64,000 nucleotides of DNA from Rhipicephalus microplus (lineage: Eukaryota; Arthropoda; Arachnida; Ixodida; Ixodidae): NCBI RefSeq assembly GCF_043290135.1, contig NC_134710.1, positions 3,087,821 to 3,151,820 on the forward strand. The letters are read 5' to 3'. Positions 10,434 through 22,649 of the stretch are shown here, in pieces. A program made the position numbers and the translations under genes. Position 1 is the first letter of the stretch; every line of letters starts with the position of its first letter. Below the pieces are notes generated by a model, which was given only the letters and a program-made list of their open reading frames with translations, had not been told where the DNA came from and searched no databases.

Positions 10434-12790
10434 GTATCGCCCTATTGCCCTCGCAAGCTGCCTCGGAAAAGTGATGGAAAGAATAGTTCTATTTCGTCTC
10501 GAGTGGTACTTGGAACGATACACCAAATACCCTTCTTGCATGGCAGGCTTTCGTCGGGGCCGCTCCTCCATCGACTGTGTCCTTGACTTATCGACATTTG
10601 TTCAACAAGAAAAAAGTCGCAAGCGCATATCAGTGGCACTCTTTCTTGACGTGAAGGGTGCATATGATAATGTAGCTCACGATGCCATCCTCACTTCTCT
10701 CGCAGCAATGGGCATTGGTGGACGAATGTTTCAATGGATAAAAGGTTATATCACTGGCAGGGGTTTCTTTGTGCAAACATATGAGGGTACAACGGCTGAA
10801 CATTACACCTACTGCGGAGTACCTCAGGGAGGTGTTTTAAGCCCCACATTGTTCAATGTTGCCCTGATTGGTCTGGTGAAGGTTCTGCCAAAGTCGGTGT
10901 GCCTATCCATATACGCCGATGATATTTGCCTCTGGAGTGCTGCAGTTACTCACCCTCAGGTGCGTGCACGAATACAGCGGGCAGCAACCGTAACAACAGC
11001 CTACCTTCAGAAACAAGGCCTAACTATATCAACTGTGAAGTGCGCGTTGATGGCGTTTACACGCAAACCAATGACGCCATACCCTGTTTACATCAATGGG
11101 CAGAGTGTCAAATATGCACGGACGCATCGTTTCCTGGGCATAATAATCGACAGAAGTCTTTCGTGGGGCCCACATTGTGCGTACTTGAAGAAGAGACTGC
11201 AATCTATTGTGCATATAATGAAATTCATGTGCGGGAAAGCATGGGGAACTTATGTGGCCTCCATGCTACAGCTGTACAGGGCCCTATTTCTGGGTCTATT
11301 GCGCTACAGCTTGCCGGTACTGACTAACACTTGCAAATCCAACACTCATTCATTGGAGAGTTTGCAGGGTCAGGCACTGCGTATCTGCCTAGGACTGCCC
11401 CGATGCGCTTCTACTTATGCCACAATCATGCTGGCCAAAGACCATCCGGTGAGGACATATAGAGTTGTGGATTGCCTCAGAGCACACATTCGACATGCTA
11501 GCCGTGTCCCCGACCACCATTTGGCCCTTCTACCCTCAGGAAGACCACGTGCTACGTTTTCAGACGTCATAGCCAAGCACCTAAACAGCATTCCATCAGG
11601 ATATATGCCAGCTTCGAGAATGGCATGTCCTTTGTGGTGCCTCGACCAGTCGCAAGTACGTCTAGAAATTCCGGGAATCAAAAATAAAAGTAATCACTCC
11701 AGAGTAGCATTGAAGCAAGCAACACTGCTGTTATTACATGAGTTGTACTTAGACCGAACACAGATATACACTGATGGGTCCGTCTCGTCCAGCAGCTCAT
11801 CAGGTGCCGCTGTGATTCCGGCTGCAGCAATGAAAATCAAGTTTAAGTTGTCACATATGACTACATCTACGGCATCAGAGCTTGCTGCTATAAGGGCTGC
11901 TTTACAATATCTCGTTCAAGAACTTCCAGGAAAATGGGTCATATTCTATGATTCGAAGGCATCGCTTCAAAGTTTGCAGTCTGCCATGCGTAGGAGGAGT
12001 CATGACCAATTGTTACAAGAAATAAGACATTGCCATCATGAAGCTCTGGCACGAGGGCATGATATTGTATATCAATGGCTGCCTGGACATATCGGTATTA
12101 CCGGAAATCAATTAGCCGATGATGCAGCCCGCTCAGCCCATGAAGCAACCCGTGAAGTCCCGATTCCTCTATCAAGGAATGATGCAGCAAGACAACTTTA
12201 CCTGCTGGCTCGAGATCTCACACGCACGTTCTGGTCGTCTACTAGCTTCCAAAGGTGTCAATTTTATGAGCTGGTTCCTTCACTCAAGCTAAAGCTACCA
12301 TCACAACTTTCCCGCTCCGATGCGACACTGTTATGCCGCCTTTGGTTGGGTGTTGCATTTACAAAGGTGTACTCCTTTCGCATTAGTATGGCAGACACTC
12401 CTACATGCGACTACTGCGGAGCTGAAGAGGCCATCGAACACGTCCTGTGCAGCTGCGCTTGCTACGACACACAGCGATGCCAGCTCCGGATGGTTTTGAA
12501 TCAACTTGACCTCGGAACATTTTGTGTGCAGAATATACTAGGACCTTCGGCATCTGCCTCAGTTGCGCAGAAAGCAACTAAAGCATTGCTACTTTACCTA
12601 AAGTCAACAAACCTGAGCGACCGCCTGTAGACTGTGTGTGCTCCCCGAGTGTGCTCGTGATTGTGTGTACCTTCTCATCTCTTTGCAACCTCTTTTCTCC
12701 CCTTTATCCCTTCCCCAGTGCAGGGTAGCAAACCGGATGTGCGTCTGGTTAACCTCCCTGCCTTTCCTTGCATCTTTATCTCTCTCTCTC
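10434..12790 (+). mobile_element. I-like LINE, 5'-truncated, copy 1
   Basis: A non-LTR retrotransposon tail made of RT, RNase H and a C-terminal zinc motif, then a 3' UTR ending in a CT-rich tail (TTTATCTCTCTC). It is flanked by the 11 bp TSD TAGGCTGCAGC (10423-10433 and 12791-12801). The 5' break falls inside the RT coding region. Endonuclease and ORF1 are absent, as expected for abortive target-primed reverse transcription. Confidence 0.9.
10435..12630 (+). pseudogene. LINE ORF2 fragment: reverse transcriptase + RNase H + zinc knuckle
   Basis: An open frame of 731 codons, without a start of its own because it is truncated; the first internal ATG is at 10471. Counting from that ATG, the RT shows catalytic D60 (FLDVKGAYD), the GVPQGGVLSP motif (117-126) and YADD at 148-151. 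RNase H shows D435 (YTDGS), E470 (ASELAA), D494 (YDSKA) and D550 (QLADDAA). A CX2CX7HX4C zinc motif (C646, C649, H657, C662) ends the protein. RNase H after RT, followed by this knuckle, fits the I group of LINEs. The frame is unbroken and catalytic residues are intact, but it lacks endonuclease and ORF1, so it is a dead 5' truncation. A near-identical partial copy lies at 14119-15215. Confidence 0.9.
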
Positions 12791-12801
12791 TAGGCTGCAG
12801 C

Positions 12802-14108
12802 TAACTCCAATTGATCTGATCTCGCGAAACTGCAAAACGCTGGTACGTGAAAGTATGGTGAGCAGTATTTGTGCAGTGAAACGATAGCGTGTAGAAGGGT
12901 AAACGAGCCGTTTGCTGATGCGTGCTGAAATAGCGAGCACGCTAGCACTGGTAACCATGCCCCTATAGTCAAAGTTCACAGTTGCAGGTAGTGCCACACA
13001 GCCTATTGCCTGAGTATCTCTTCATACTTCTTCATTTAGCAAAAAACAGACATGTCTTCCTGCACAGACGAAGATTGATCGACGGTAGGCATCGCATGCG
13101 AAGTGATGTTATCGCATGTGCCCTCCATACGATGAAGACGAGCAGCTTGTTTTATCTATGCTTCAGCAGCGTTTCTCGCTAGCGCTCACGACATTTTATC
13201 CGTGGGAACCGCATATTGTGGTTGAGTACGAATAGTATTTGTTCGGAATTTATACGGAACACGACAGGGATGATGAAAGCCTGCAGAGAGTGTCCATATT
13301 AGTATTCTCGCAATCAAAAATGTGCAAAAAAGCGTCGCATCGGTTGGCCTTTTTTATGAAGAGCTGCGTCATCATTTGCTGTAGAGAATTCGCCCGTTAG
13401 CTGGATGAAATAATCAGGAGCCTCTTGCTTTAGTTTTGATTTTCAATACACTCCACTACACTTACTTCACTAAAATTCTTACTGGCAATATCTCTTCGAC
13501 AAGTCTTCATGAAACACGTATGTAATATGTGAGGGCTAAGCATTTAGTCTATCAGGATTTCTAGCTTATGGGCTACACTCTGTTACCTACGAAATCAGAA
13601 ACTCACAAAATGCAGCAAAATCACAAGTTCATCGCGAGCCGTGGGACTGAACAAGGGGGGGGGGGGGGGGAGTTCAATGCATGACAAAGCAGGGTAGAAA
13701 ACAATTTACAATTGATATTTCTCCTGCATGGACTATTCAAGAGTATGTGCCCTAATCATATCACGTGAAGCACCATCCCAACGTCAGGAAGAACGTCAAA
13801 AGTACGAGAAACACTGAGATAGAATGACACACTCAATTGTGTATCATCAGAAGCTGTTTTACGCCTTTCATATAGAAAGGGCATGCAAACACGGACACAA
13901 GAACGGCACCACAGACGCTGCTCTGAAAAGTCTTGCAGAAATAAAAGAAGTGAAAAAGTTGCAGTACTGTCGAAAAGTCACTCTGGAAACGTTGCAGAAA
14001 AGAAGGTAAAGTGATGTATTTTGTGCCTAGATTCATCAATTTGGTTCAGTAAGAAAAATGGCGGTGTGCCGCAATTATTCGTCGGCCACGGCAGCGACAT
14101 GGTCTCTT
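12802..14108. other. Unassigned DNA between two LINE copies
   Basis: No recognisable gene. A run of about 15 G lies near 13656-13670. A short start (AAAATGGCGG, near 14058) opens a frame that is interrupted by LINE copy 2. Confidence 0.4.
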
Positions 14109-14118
14109 TCGGATATTC

Positions 14119-15215
14119 TACCCTCCGGAAGACCACGTGCTACTTTTTCAGACGTCATAGCCAAGCACCTAAACAGCATTTTATCAGGATGTACGCCAGC
14201 TACGAGAATGGCATGTCCTTTGTGGTGCCTCGGCCAGCCGCAAGTACGTCTAGAAATTCTGGGTATCAAAAAGAAAAGCAATCACTCCAGAGTAGCATTG
14301 AAGCAAGCCACACTGCTGTTATTACATGAGTTGTACTTAGACCGAACGCAGATATACACTGATGGGTCCGTCTCGTCCAGCAGCTCATCAGATGCCGGTG
14401 TAATTCCGGCTGCAGCAATGACAATCAAATTTAAGTTGTCGCACATGACTACATCTACGGCATCAGAGCTTGCTGCTATAAGGGCTGCTTTACAATATCT
14501 CGTTCAAGAACGTCAAGGAAAATGGGTCGTATTCTGTGATTCGAAGGCAGCGATTCAGAGTTTGCAGTCTGCCATGCATAGGAGGAGTCATGAAGAATTG
14601 GTACAAGAAATAAGACATTGCCATCATGAAGATCTAGCACGAGGGCATGATATATATCAATGGCTGCCTGGACATATCGGTATTACCAGAAATCAATTCG
14701 CCGATGATGCAGCCCGCTCAGCCCAAGAAGGAACCCGTGTAGTCCCAATTCTTCTATCAAGGAATGATGCAGCAAGACAACTTTACCTGCTGGCTCGAGA
14801 TCTTACACGCACGTTCTGGTCGTCTACCAGCTTCCAAAGGTGTCAATTTTATGAACTGGATCCTTCGCTCAAGATAAAGCTACCATCACAACTTTCCCGC
14901 TCCGATGCGACACTCTTATGCCGCCTTTGGTTGGGTGTTGCATTCACAAAGGTGTACTCCTTTCGCATTGGTATGGCAGACACTCCTACATGCGACTACT
15001 GCGGAGCTGAAGAGGCCATCGAACACGTCCTGTGCAGCTGCGCTTGCTACGACACAGAGCGATGCCAGCTCCGGATGGTTGTGAATCAACTTGACCCCGG
15101 ACCATGTTGTGTGCAGAAAATACTAGGACCTTGGGCATCTGCCTCAGTTGCGCAGAAAGCGACTAAAGCACTGCTACTTTACTTAAAGTCAACAAACCTG
15201 AGCGACCGCCTGTAG
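14119..15215 (+). pseudogene. LINE ORF2 C-terminal fragment: RNase H + zinc knuckle
   Basis: A continuous frame that enters the element from the flank and runs to TAG at 15213-15215. It contains the RNase H motifs YTDGS, ASELAA, CDSKA and QFADDAA and the same CX2CX7HX4C ending as copy 1. The whole RT is missing. It differs from copy 1 by scattered substitutions and a codon loss in the RNase H region (DIYQW against DIVYQW). It has no function as an element by itself. Confidence 0.88.
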
Positions 15216-15375
15216 ACTGTGTGCTCCCCGAGTGGGCTCGTGATTGTGTGTACCTTCTCATCTCTCTGCAACCTCTTTTCTCCCCTTCATCCCTTCCCCA
15301 GTGCAGGGTAGCAAACTGGATGTGCGTCCGGTTAACCTCCCTGCCTTTCCTTGCATCTTTATCTCTCTCTCTCTC
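14119..15375 (+). mobile_element. I-like LINE, 5'-truncated, copy 2
   Basis: Aligns with 11530-12790 of copy 1 at what looks like well over 90% identity, including the 3' UTR and CT tail. It is flanked by the 10 bp TSD TCGGATATTC (14109-14118 and 15376-15385). The different TSD shows that the two copies are independent insertions, not a tandem duplication. Confidence 0.9.
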
Positions 15376-15385
15376 TCGGATATTC

Positions 15386-16389
15386 GACAGCGGCGCGAAC
15401 GGCGTGAGTAGAAACGGAAGCGGCGGTGAGCGGCGGCGCACAGCTCTAGTTCCTCGCAGCGCGCGCGTCCACAGCTCGACTCCGACTCTGGCATCACGTG
15501 CAAGCCAGGCACGTCACTAGACGCTCTGCCGCTCTATACAACTCTGGCGATATTCACCGCAGCGTCCAGTTACTGCTCAAGGAACTTGTTTTGGGCTCGT
15601 GCGACAGCGGCCGTGCTCCGCTCTTGGGGCAAAATTGCCAAAAAAGTCTACTATGAGAGTGTTTTAGGGGCGAAGCTCCTCTTACTCTTACCTTGTCATG
15701 TGTAACGCGCAACAGAGAGAAGAGACGAGAAAGAAAAGAAGGCAGTACCTCCCAAACAGTACAATAGACGGAACTGTCTCGTTGAAGTACATACTAACTG
15801 CAGTTGAGTGAGGATATTCTAGATGGTGCTGTATCGTTACGCTCCGATTGACTGCTACGTGCATGGGCTGTGCTTGGGTATGCGATGAACTAGTGCCTCT
15901 CAGTCTCCTGGATAGTCGCCGTGCGTGGTCGATCATTGGTTGGGCATGGACGAAGCAGAGTGACAGGCGCGCTGAAGACGCTTGTGCTCGGCTTCCTCTG
16001 CTCGCGTCTCGTTGGTGTTACTCGCGCGCCGTCTGCATTGTCGAAGGCGATCTTACGCTTGGACGCATGTACGGATGGACGGACGGACGCTTCGGCCCAC
16101 TCATGATTATTCACTCCGTGGACATGCTGTGATTTTTAACACATACATCGGTAACGTTCAAGTGAAACGTGGAAACTAATTAATACCATACTTGGTCGTG
16201 TTAATAAAAACGCTTTGCTTGAGTGTATAACCTTTGGGGGTAAAGATTTATGTGGCGCAGAACTCCCAACTTATTTTAATAACGGCTTCATCACTGCAGT
16301 TGCGTTCTGTAATAATCACGCGGATTTGGTCGCTGTATGCAGTAATGTGAGGGAAGGTATCTTTCTCGACGCAATAAACGAAAGCGAAG
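15386..16389. other. Unassigned GC-rich region
   Basis: GC-rich from 15386 to about 16100, including repeated GGACGGACGGACG near 16075. No protein family recognised. The sequence AACGGCGTGAGTAG just after the LINE TSD looks like a splice donor, but no exon is established. Confidence 0.35.
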
Positions 16390-16400
16390 CATGCGAAGTC

Positions 16401-16622
16401 TCCAATTGATTTGTGGGGTTTAACGTCCCAAAATCACCATATGATTATGAAAGACGCCGTAGTGGAGGGCTCCGGAAATTTAGACCACCTGGGGTGGTTT
16501 AACGTGCACCTAAATCTGAGCACATGGGCCTAAGAAATTTTCGCCTTCATCAGAAAGGCAGCCGCCGCAGCCGGGATTCGATCCCGCGACCTGCAGGTCA
16601 GCAGCCGAGTACCTTAGCCACT
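16401..16622 (-). mobile_element. Ruka-like SINE (minus), with TSD
   Basis: Reverse orientation: the tail end is at 16401 and the tRNA-like head near 16622. The head lacks about the first 14 bases of the consensus. It is flanked by the 11 bp TSD CATGCGAAGTC (16390-16400 and 16623-16633). B box (GGGATTCGATCCCG, reverse) and body are clear. Confidence 0.9.
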
Positions 16623-16699
16623 CATGCGAAGTCGTCAAGCATCTAAATAATACTCAATCGCTTGATGCCGAGCACTTGCAGATCACACCAATAAAACAC

Positions 16700-17154
<455 letters not shown>

Positions 17155-17322
17155 CAGACAGTAATGCCAAGGATTGTATAGGGGAAGTTATTAGAACCAA
17201 TGGAATGTAAATAAGAAGAAAGAAAAGTGGGTGAAAAAATAACCAGCCGTGAGCAGGAACCGAACCTACGACCTTCGAATAACGCGTTCGATGCTCTAAC
17301 CACTGAGCTACTATAGCGGCCT
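17155..17322 (-). mobile_element. tRNA-derived SINE family 3, fuller copy
   Basis: Read on the minus strand, the head has an A box (TAGCTCAGTGGTTAGAGCA) and a B box (GGTTCGGTTCC), spaced as in a tRNA. A T-rich body and a tail that continues into the right arm of the inverted repeat follow. Acceptor-stem pairing is only partial, so it is not a functional tRNA gene. It is distinct from both Ruka-like SINEs and family 2. Confidence 0.7.
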
Positions 17323-17639
17323 TCCCTCCATCCACATTTTTGGGTTTATATGTGAATTTAGAAGTAGGAGTGTCAGTCAGTGCCATCTATAAGCCAAAGG
17401 ACGATTGTGAAACACTCTTTTATGCGCATGTTTGGCGTCACGTAGCACGTGAACTTATTACGAGCGGGCAGCTGATTAATAGTCCCTCGTATACAACTTA
17501 ATGACACCAAGTCTGCCAGTACGAGACCCTAGTTTAATGAAATAAGGGAAAGAACTGTATACCTAAGGGCTCGTTTTTCCCTCGACTGGCATTGACGCGT
17601 AAGTTTTGTTTGCAAAAGGCTTTTTTTTTTTCGGTAACT

Positions 17640-17815
17640 GGCGTGATGTCTCATGGCCGTAGGATTTTGGCGCTCCATGTCAAACTTGAGATATATTGTG
17701 AGCTATTTAGTTCACATCTAATGTATTGCAGGCTGGTATGGGCGACTACAAGCAAAGCAAACATGAATCGAGTTGCTACCCTGCAAAAAACGGATAGTCT
17801 GCCAGATTGGAAATA
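17640..17815 (+). pseudogene. Decayed LINE reverse transcriptase C-terminal fragment
   Basis: The translation contains a tail motif typical of CR1/Jockey-like LINEs (LFSSHLMYCRLVWATTSK, then an LQK-like segment). Only about 55 codons are recognisable and the frame then degenerates. No boundaries or TSD are seen. Confidence 0.45.
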
Positions 17816-20400
17816 TTGAACCGTTCGAAACGACGCGTGCAGCTCCCGAAGAATTCAGTAAGGTACGAGCTAACAGCCTTTAAACATTTCACCTGTTGCC
17901 CACACTTTATTGTTCGTATGGGGAGCTCTCCAACTTTATCAGATAACTGTCATGCCTTCAACATCGTCTCAGTACAATTCTCACAAGAAACACAGATATT
18001 TGGTTCGTACCACGTTTCCGCTATACATCTAGATGCCAATCCTTGGCCTACAATGTTCCCACAACACTTGACACGCACGAAAGCACAATAACCTACAACA
18101 ACATCACTCACATTTCTGCCCTCTGGCTTCATCGTAACATGCGCAGAAACTATTCCCATGGTTCATGTAAAATTTTTGTTCCATAGTTTAGTTTACTGTA
18201 AAGAACTTTTATCATGTTACATCTTGTTATCTTGCGTTGTACTCGCGATATGAATGTATGTGTGTTCAGGTAAATGTATACATGTCTTTTCTTATGCTTA
18301 TAAATTTTAATGTATTCGATGGTCTATGCATGGTGTATATTGCTTTGCTTTTTGGAAAACCATTTCTTATAATAGGTGTAGAATAATCAGTTGGGAAATT
18401 ATTATTGACTCAGTATGCATTGTTCATGTTTTATGTCGTGTTTGTGTATTATGTATATTTGTTATCGTTCCCGCGCTACTGCCATGGACATGTACGGGTC
18501 AACAGCGCCTTTGTCAAGCCATTCTCACGGCTTCTAGCCTTGGAAACTCTACAGTTTCGCCTGGTAAACAAAAAAATTGAATTTGGATATGAAAGTGAGC
18601 GCGCGTGCTGGAAGGAACTCGCTTTCGTAGCAGACGACATTCGTTGCTGCGAGCTTCTCTCCCCTGGCAGTGCAGAAGTGCCGTTCTGTGCCTGTCGTTG
18701 TTCTCGACGGCGCTTCTACCAAAGCAGACAAGTTGTTTAAACGCATAATTTTGTTTTTTAGCATTCTTTTCGAATCGTGGCGGCACCAACCAGGGGACAC
18801 TACAGACACTCCCCACAAGTTGCTGCTTTTCTTTTCTTTTTGTACTACTCTGACTCAGCGCCTTCGCAGCTTGCTTTTTCTTCTTTTGAATGACCACGTG
18901 ACAACGAATGCCGCCACCTCTTCGCTAGAATGCACACAAAAATGGACGAACTTCCCTTTTTGCGTGCAAGGAGTGACCCACAGTATTGGCGACTGGTCAG
19001 ATTACATCGGCTTGCCTATCCGGACGGTGCACCACTGCATTGCGGCGAGCGAGCACAAAAGCCACCGACAGCACTGTGAGCCACAAAGGCCGACTTCTTA
19101 TTTTGCTTTTACCTGAACACCTCTGTGAGCATGCAACAAGACTTGCGTGGATAAGAGATGGACACAAATAAACGTGACAAATAAATGAGGCTTAGGCGCG
19201 TCAAAATCGAGCACAGAAGTAGACGGCTGGTGAAGCTACGTGCACTCAGACAGGTGAACTTGGAGAAAAGAAGTTTGCGTAACAGCCGTAGAGCCTGCCG
19301 GTAAGCGCACACTCGGTCGGTCTGGCGGAGTTCCCTGACAGCCCGCACGCAAGCCCGCGATTGGGACGGGTGCTTTTCCCAACCATCGTGGCACATCGCA
19401 GAAACGAGCGCTTCGCAAAAGTGGCGCATGCGAAATGAACCCGTGTCCTGCTGCCACTCATCGCTGCGACCGCCATCGCTCGCGTGCGAAACACGCAGCG
19501 CAGTCGCATCGGCGGACGTTTCAGCGGGCAAAGGAGCGTCGTCTCCTGGCGCCCTCTCCATCGCAGATAAACGAGCCCAAAGAGTGTTACCACTATATGG
19601 GAGCTCGAGCGTTGCGAGTGGTGGAGAGCGGGAAGCGAAAGAGGGGTGACACGTAAAGACGCGTTTTAACGCGTACGTTAGGCGCGCATCAGGTTTATTG
19701 CGCGTGACCCGACGAGAAGGTGGTGTAACGAGCGGTGGTCACAGTAGCAGAGCGAGTGTGCGGCAGGCGACGGAGAGAGTGACGTCAGCGCGCACTGCGT
19801 GGGGAGCGTGACATCACTCGTGTGGAGGGACAACGTTACACAGGCTAGTCAAAGGACTGCTGCTTTGCACCTAACATAACTAATTGTGACAAATTGAAAC
19901 ACGTACATGACACCACCCGTCAAGACAGAAAAGAACATATATAAGCAAAAACGAACGTCACCGTCCACTACTTGGTAGTGGACGGTGACCCGGTAGCGTT
20001 AATTCCAGGCAGTGAAATTCTTTTCACTCAAGCTACAGACGCATCCTTATCTTTGCTCTTGCACTACTTTTCTACTGCATTTCTCACGAACAAGTAGCCT
20101 TTCCCGCCTTCAGCTGGCAGCCACATTTTCTAGAAGGATCAGGCAAACTGCCCCAAGAAGTTAACGAAATTACCCTAACGCACAATCCAGTTCGTCATAT
20201 TTATCCCCCCCCCCCCAACCCAATGGGCAACACATAATTTACAATGAACATATTGATTGTTCTTTTTCCTTATCTGGATCAAAAAAGAAGGTTTCGCGCA
20301 AACCTGGTTATTTCATGCCAGCGGGAGCAAACTAAGTGCATTTTATTGTATTGTATTGGAAGCAGACACGCAGATAAGACAACACCCCTTCCACAGCTAC
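17816..20400. other. Unassigned DNA
   Basis: AT-rich from 17816 to 18500, with possible further LINE decay, and GC-rich from about 18900 to 19900. Open frames around 18514-18897 and 19109-19561 match no family known to me. A perfect palindrome-like duplication of GTCCACTACTTGGTAGTGGAC lies near 19966-19986. A C run lies at about 20206-20216. Confidence 0.4.
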
Positions 20401-20402
20401 TT

Positions 20403-20679
<277 letters not shown>

Positions 20680-20871
20680 GGTTTAACATCCAAAAGATAC
20701 GATATGACTGTGAAAGACACCGTGGTTGACGGCTGCGAAAATTTCGACCACACAACGTGCACTCAAGTACGTAGCCCCCAAGTGACTCCAACGAAAATGC
20801 GGTTTTTGCGGCCGGGATTTGATCCCGCGACCTTCGGATCGGCCGTCGAGCACCGCAACCACCGCGGCGGG
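20680..20871 (-). mobile_element. Ruka-like SINE, diverged (minus)
   Basis: The reverse of the SINE plan: tail side GTTTAACATCC at the left, B box (GGGATTTGATCCC) near 20815, and the tRNA-like head ACCACCGCGGCGGG ending near 20871. It lies in the presumed first intron of the ferritin gene and on the same strand as that gene. Confidence 0.8.
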
Positions 20872-20992
20872 CATCTAACAGCTGTGCACGGTACAACGAT
20901 ATGCAGAACATGACACGAAAGGCATTTCTTGTATGTCAATAAAATCTGCGCACGGATTCGGGCGTGCCCGTTCTGTTGCAAGGCGTAGACGT

Positions 20993-20999
20993 CTCTTAC
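20993..20999 (-). promoter_or_regulatory. Splice donor of ferritin exon 1
   Basis: GTAAGAG directly after the codon series MQM. The homologous protein switches here from helix A to sequence absent from this locus, which places the intron in phase 0. Confidence 0.75.
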
Positions 21000-21212
21000 C
21001 ATCTGCATGTAGACCAAGCTAGCGTGCAGTTCGAGGTTGAGCTGCTCTTGGAGCCCCGCGCGACATCGGTCGGGAAGGATGTACTTGTTCACCTGGTCGT
21101 TGAGATTGTTCCCTGCAAGGCAAGCGTGAATCAACGAGTTGCCGCCGCCTAACCAAAGCTTACCTGCCAACGCAACGCTGGCGGCCAGCACGACAAGTAC
21201 GATTCGAAGCAT
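21000..21212 (-). CDS. FER2: Secreted ferritin (ferritin 2-like), first coding exon
   Basis: 71 codons from ATG at 21212 to a phase-0 splice donor; the exon ends at 21000 and GTAAGAG follows from 20999. Residues 1-17 form a signal peptide (hydrophobic VLVVLAASVALA) cleaved near AG/KLW. The extension KLWLGGGNSLIHACLAG is typical of the secreted tick ferritin, as I recall it. The start of ferritin helix A follows (LQEQLNLELHASLVYMQM), and E61 aligns with the first ferroxidase-centre glutamate. Family knowledge: secreted tick ferritin 2 moves non-haem iron through haemolymph to peripheral tissues and eggs. The intron holds SINE and microsatellite DNA. Later exons were not recognised to the left. 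If they are absent from the assembly this would be a retained exon or pseudogene, but signal peptide, frame and donor are intact. Confidence 0.82.
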
Positions 21213-21756
21213 GGTGGGCGCTCCTCGGACGTCGAGTGGTCGACGAGCTCCTTTGAGTGGCCGATAAGGGGGGCCACCGCCAAGGTGACACGGTGGCGCC
21301 ACAAGCCCTCGACAACAGGCACCCTTTCTCTGCCCATGCACAAAACAGCTTTTGTCGCTCGCTTTCGAACCCGCTACGTATGACACGTCAATTTTCGTTG
21401 CCGCATTTTGCCACTTTTACACATGTCACTGACGAACACGAATACATTTTTTCGATAGGCGAGCCGAGAACGACATAAGATATTTTGTCAGGACCATGTG
21501 CAACCTTCTGCTCCAAAAGAGTGTACTGTTGAGTTTATGTGGCGGGACATTATGTGATGTGGCTAAATACGCCGTCATCAGCAGCTTTTGCCATTTGACG
21601 GATTTTTTCGAAGGCGAAAAAATGCTTCGCATTTCACTTTTGGCGTCTATCTGCGTATGTTTGTATCGTGCTTAATCCCTTAACTTGGCGTGAACCAAAA
21701 TTAGTACGGGAGGGTAAGAAGTTTGACTAATATGAGGTACTAGTCAAGACATAAAT
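21213..21756. other. Region upstream of the ferritin exon
   Basis: Would hold the 5' UTR and promoter on the minus strand. No TATA box is obvious within 200 bp. A GATA-like CTTATCGG (minus) lies about 60 bp upstream of the ATG. Confidence 0.35.
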
Positions 21757-22056
21757 ATTGTCACAATCCTGGCACGTACGTCATCAAACACTTTTTGCCA
21801 GACAGTGGCACATACCCACGGTCGAGCGTGCGCCACTCCTAGGTAAGCGGGTATATGCCACAGGTGATTGACAGTATCTATTCAGGAACGTTGACAACAC
21901 ACGTCTGATTTAATCGTGTGAGCGTTAAGAAAAATCTGACATTGGCAGCGCTGACCCGACGAATGCAAAGAATGAATGCCAGGGTCCCAGCAGGAATCGA
22001 ACCCAAGCATTATGCGCGGCAATCAAGCGTTCAAGCACAAAGCTACGCCAAGTCTC
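21757..22056 (-). repeat. tRNA-derived SINE-like repeat, family 2, copy 2
   Basis: On the minus strand the head has TGGCGTAGCTTTGTGC as A box and GGGTTCGATTCC as B box, then the body shared with 908-1207, ending GGATTGTGACAA. The B box is better preserved than in copy 1. Confidence 0.7.
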
Positions 22057-22449
22057 GATAACACTTTTCAAATAGACCCTAATGTTCGTGAAACATCAAT
22101 TTTGGTTGCAGTGCTGGGGATATCCAATTTTATAAACATTGCACATGTGCTCTTACAGTACAGCCGTCACGTTGGGCAAACGGAAATTGTAGCTCGGTGC
22201 CCTCCGCTGAAAATGATTAACGTAACAGTGTCCAGGACTACCATCCCAGAGAGCGCCAACGCTTCATATGAGCTTATCACTTCTCGTGTTGCTAATACTC
22301 CTGTTCTTGTTGACATCATTGCGCAAGTGCAAACAACGGGTTATATAAAGATCTGGAACTCTTCAACACATCTCTGTGCGTGCAAAATTTGTACATATTG
22401 TGAAGACGCGGGATCAATGAGCACATGAAGAACCACGAACAAAAACGCT
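22057..22449. other. Unassigned DNA
   Basis: An open frame overlaps here but shows no family motif. Confidence 0.35.
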
Positions 22450-22649
22450 TTATCGATCACAGGAAAAGCCTGTAATGTTTTTTTTGTCTCTCTGCTCTGC
22501 CAAAGACACTCGCGCTTCTTCGTTGTCACCACCACTGGCACATACGCGTGGCATTATTCCCCCTTTAAATAAAAACATCGCCCCCATGTGAAACGTACAG
22601 GAAGCAAGCAAAAAACAAAACTGCACAGAGAGCCACTGAAAGCAAGGCT

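Noticed and set aside
17245..17322. Functional tRNA gene (minus strand)
   Set aside because: A and B boxes are good, but acceptor-stem pairing is incomplete and the sequence continues into a SINE-like body with a second truncated copy nearby.
19109..19593. Overlapping minus-strand open frames up to 150 codons as a gene
   Set aside because: GC-rich DNA keeps several frames open at once. No recognisable domain, and no splice or polyadenylation context.
21149..21175. Alternative splice donor (GGTAAGC, minus) inside the ferritin exon after the signal peptide
   Set aside because: The conserved ferritin N-terminal sequence continues in frame past it, so the later donor at 20999 is preferred.
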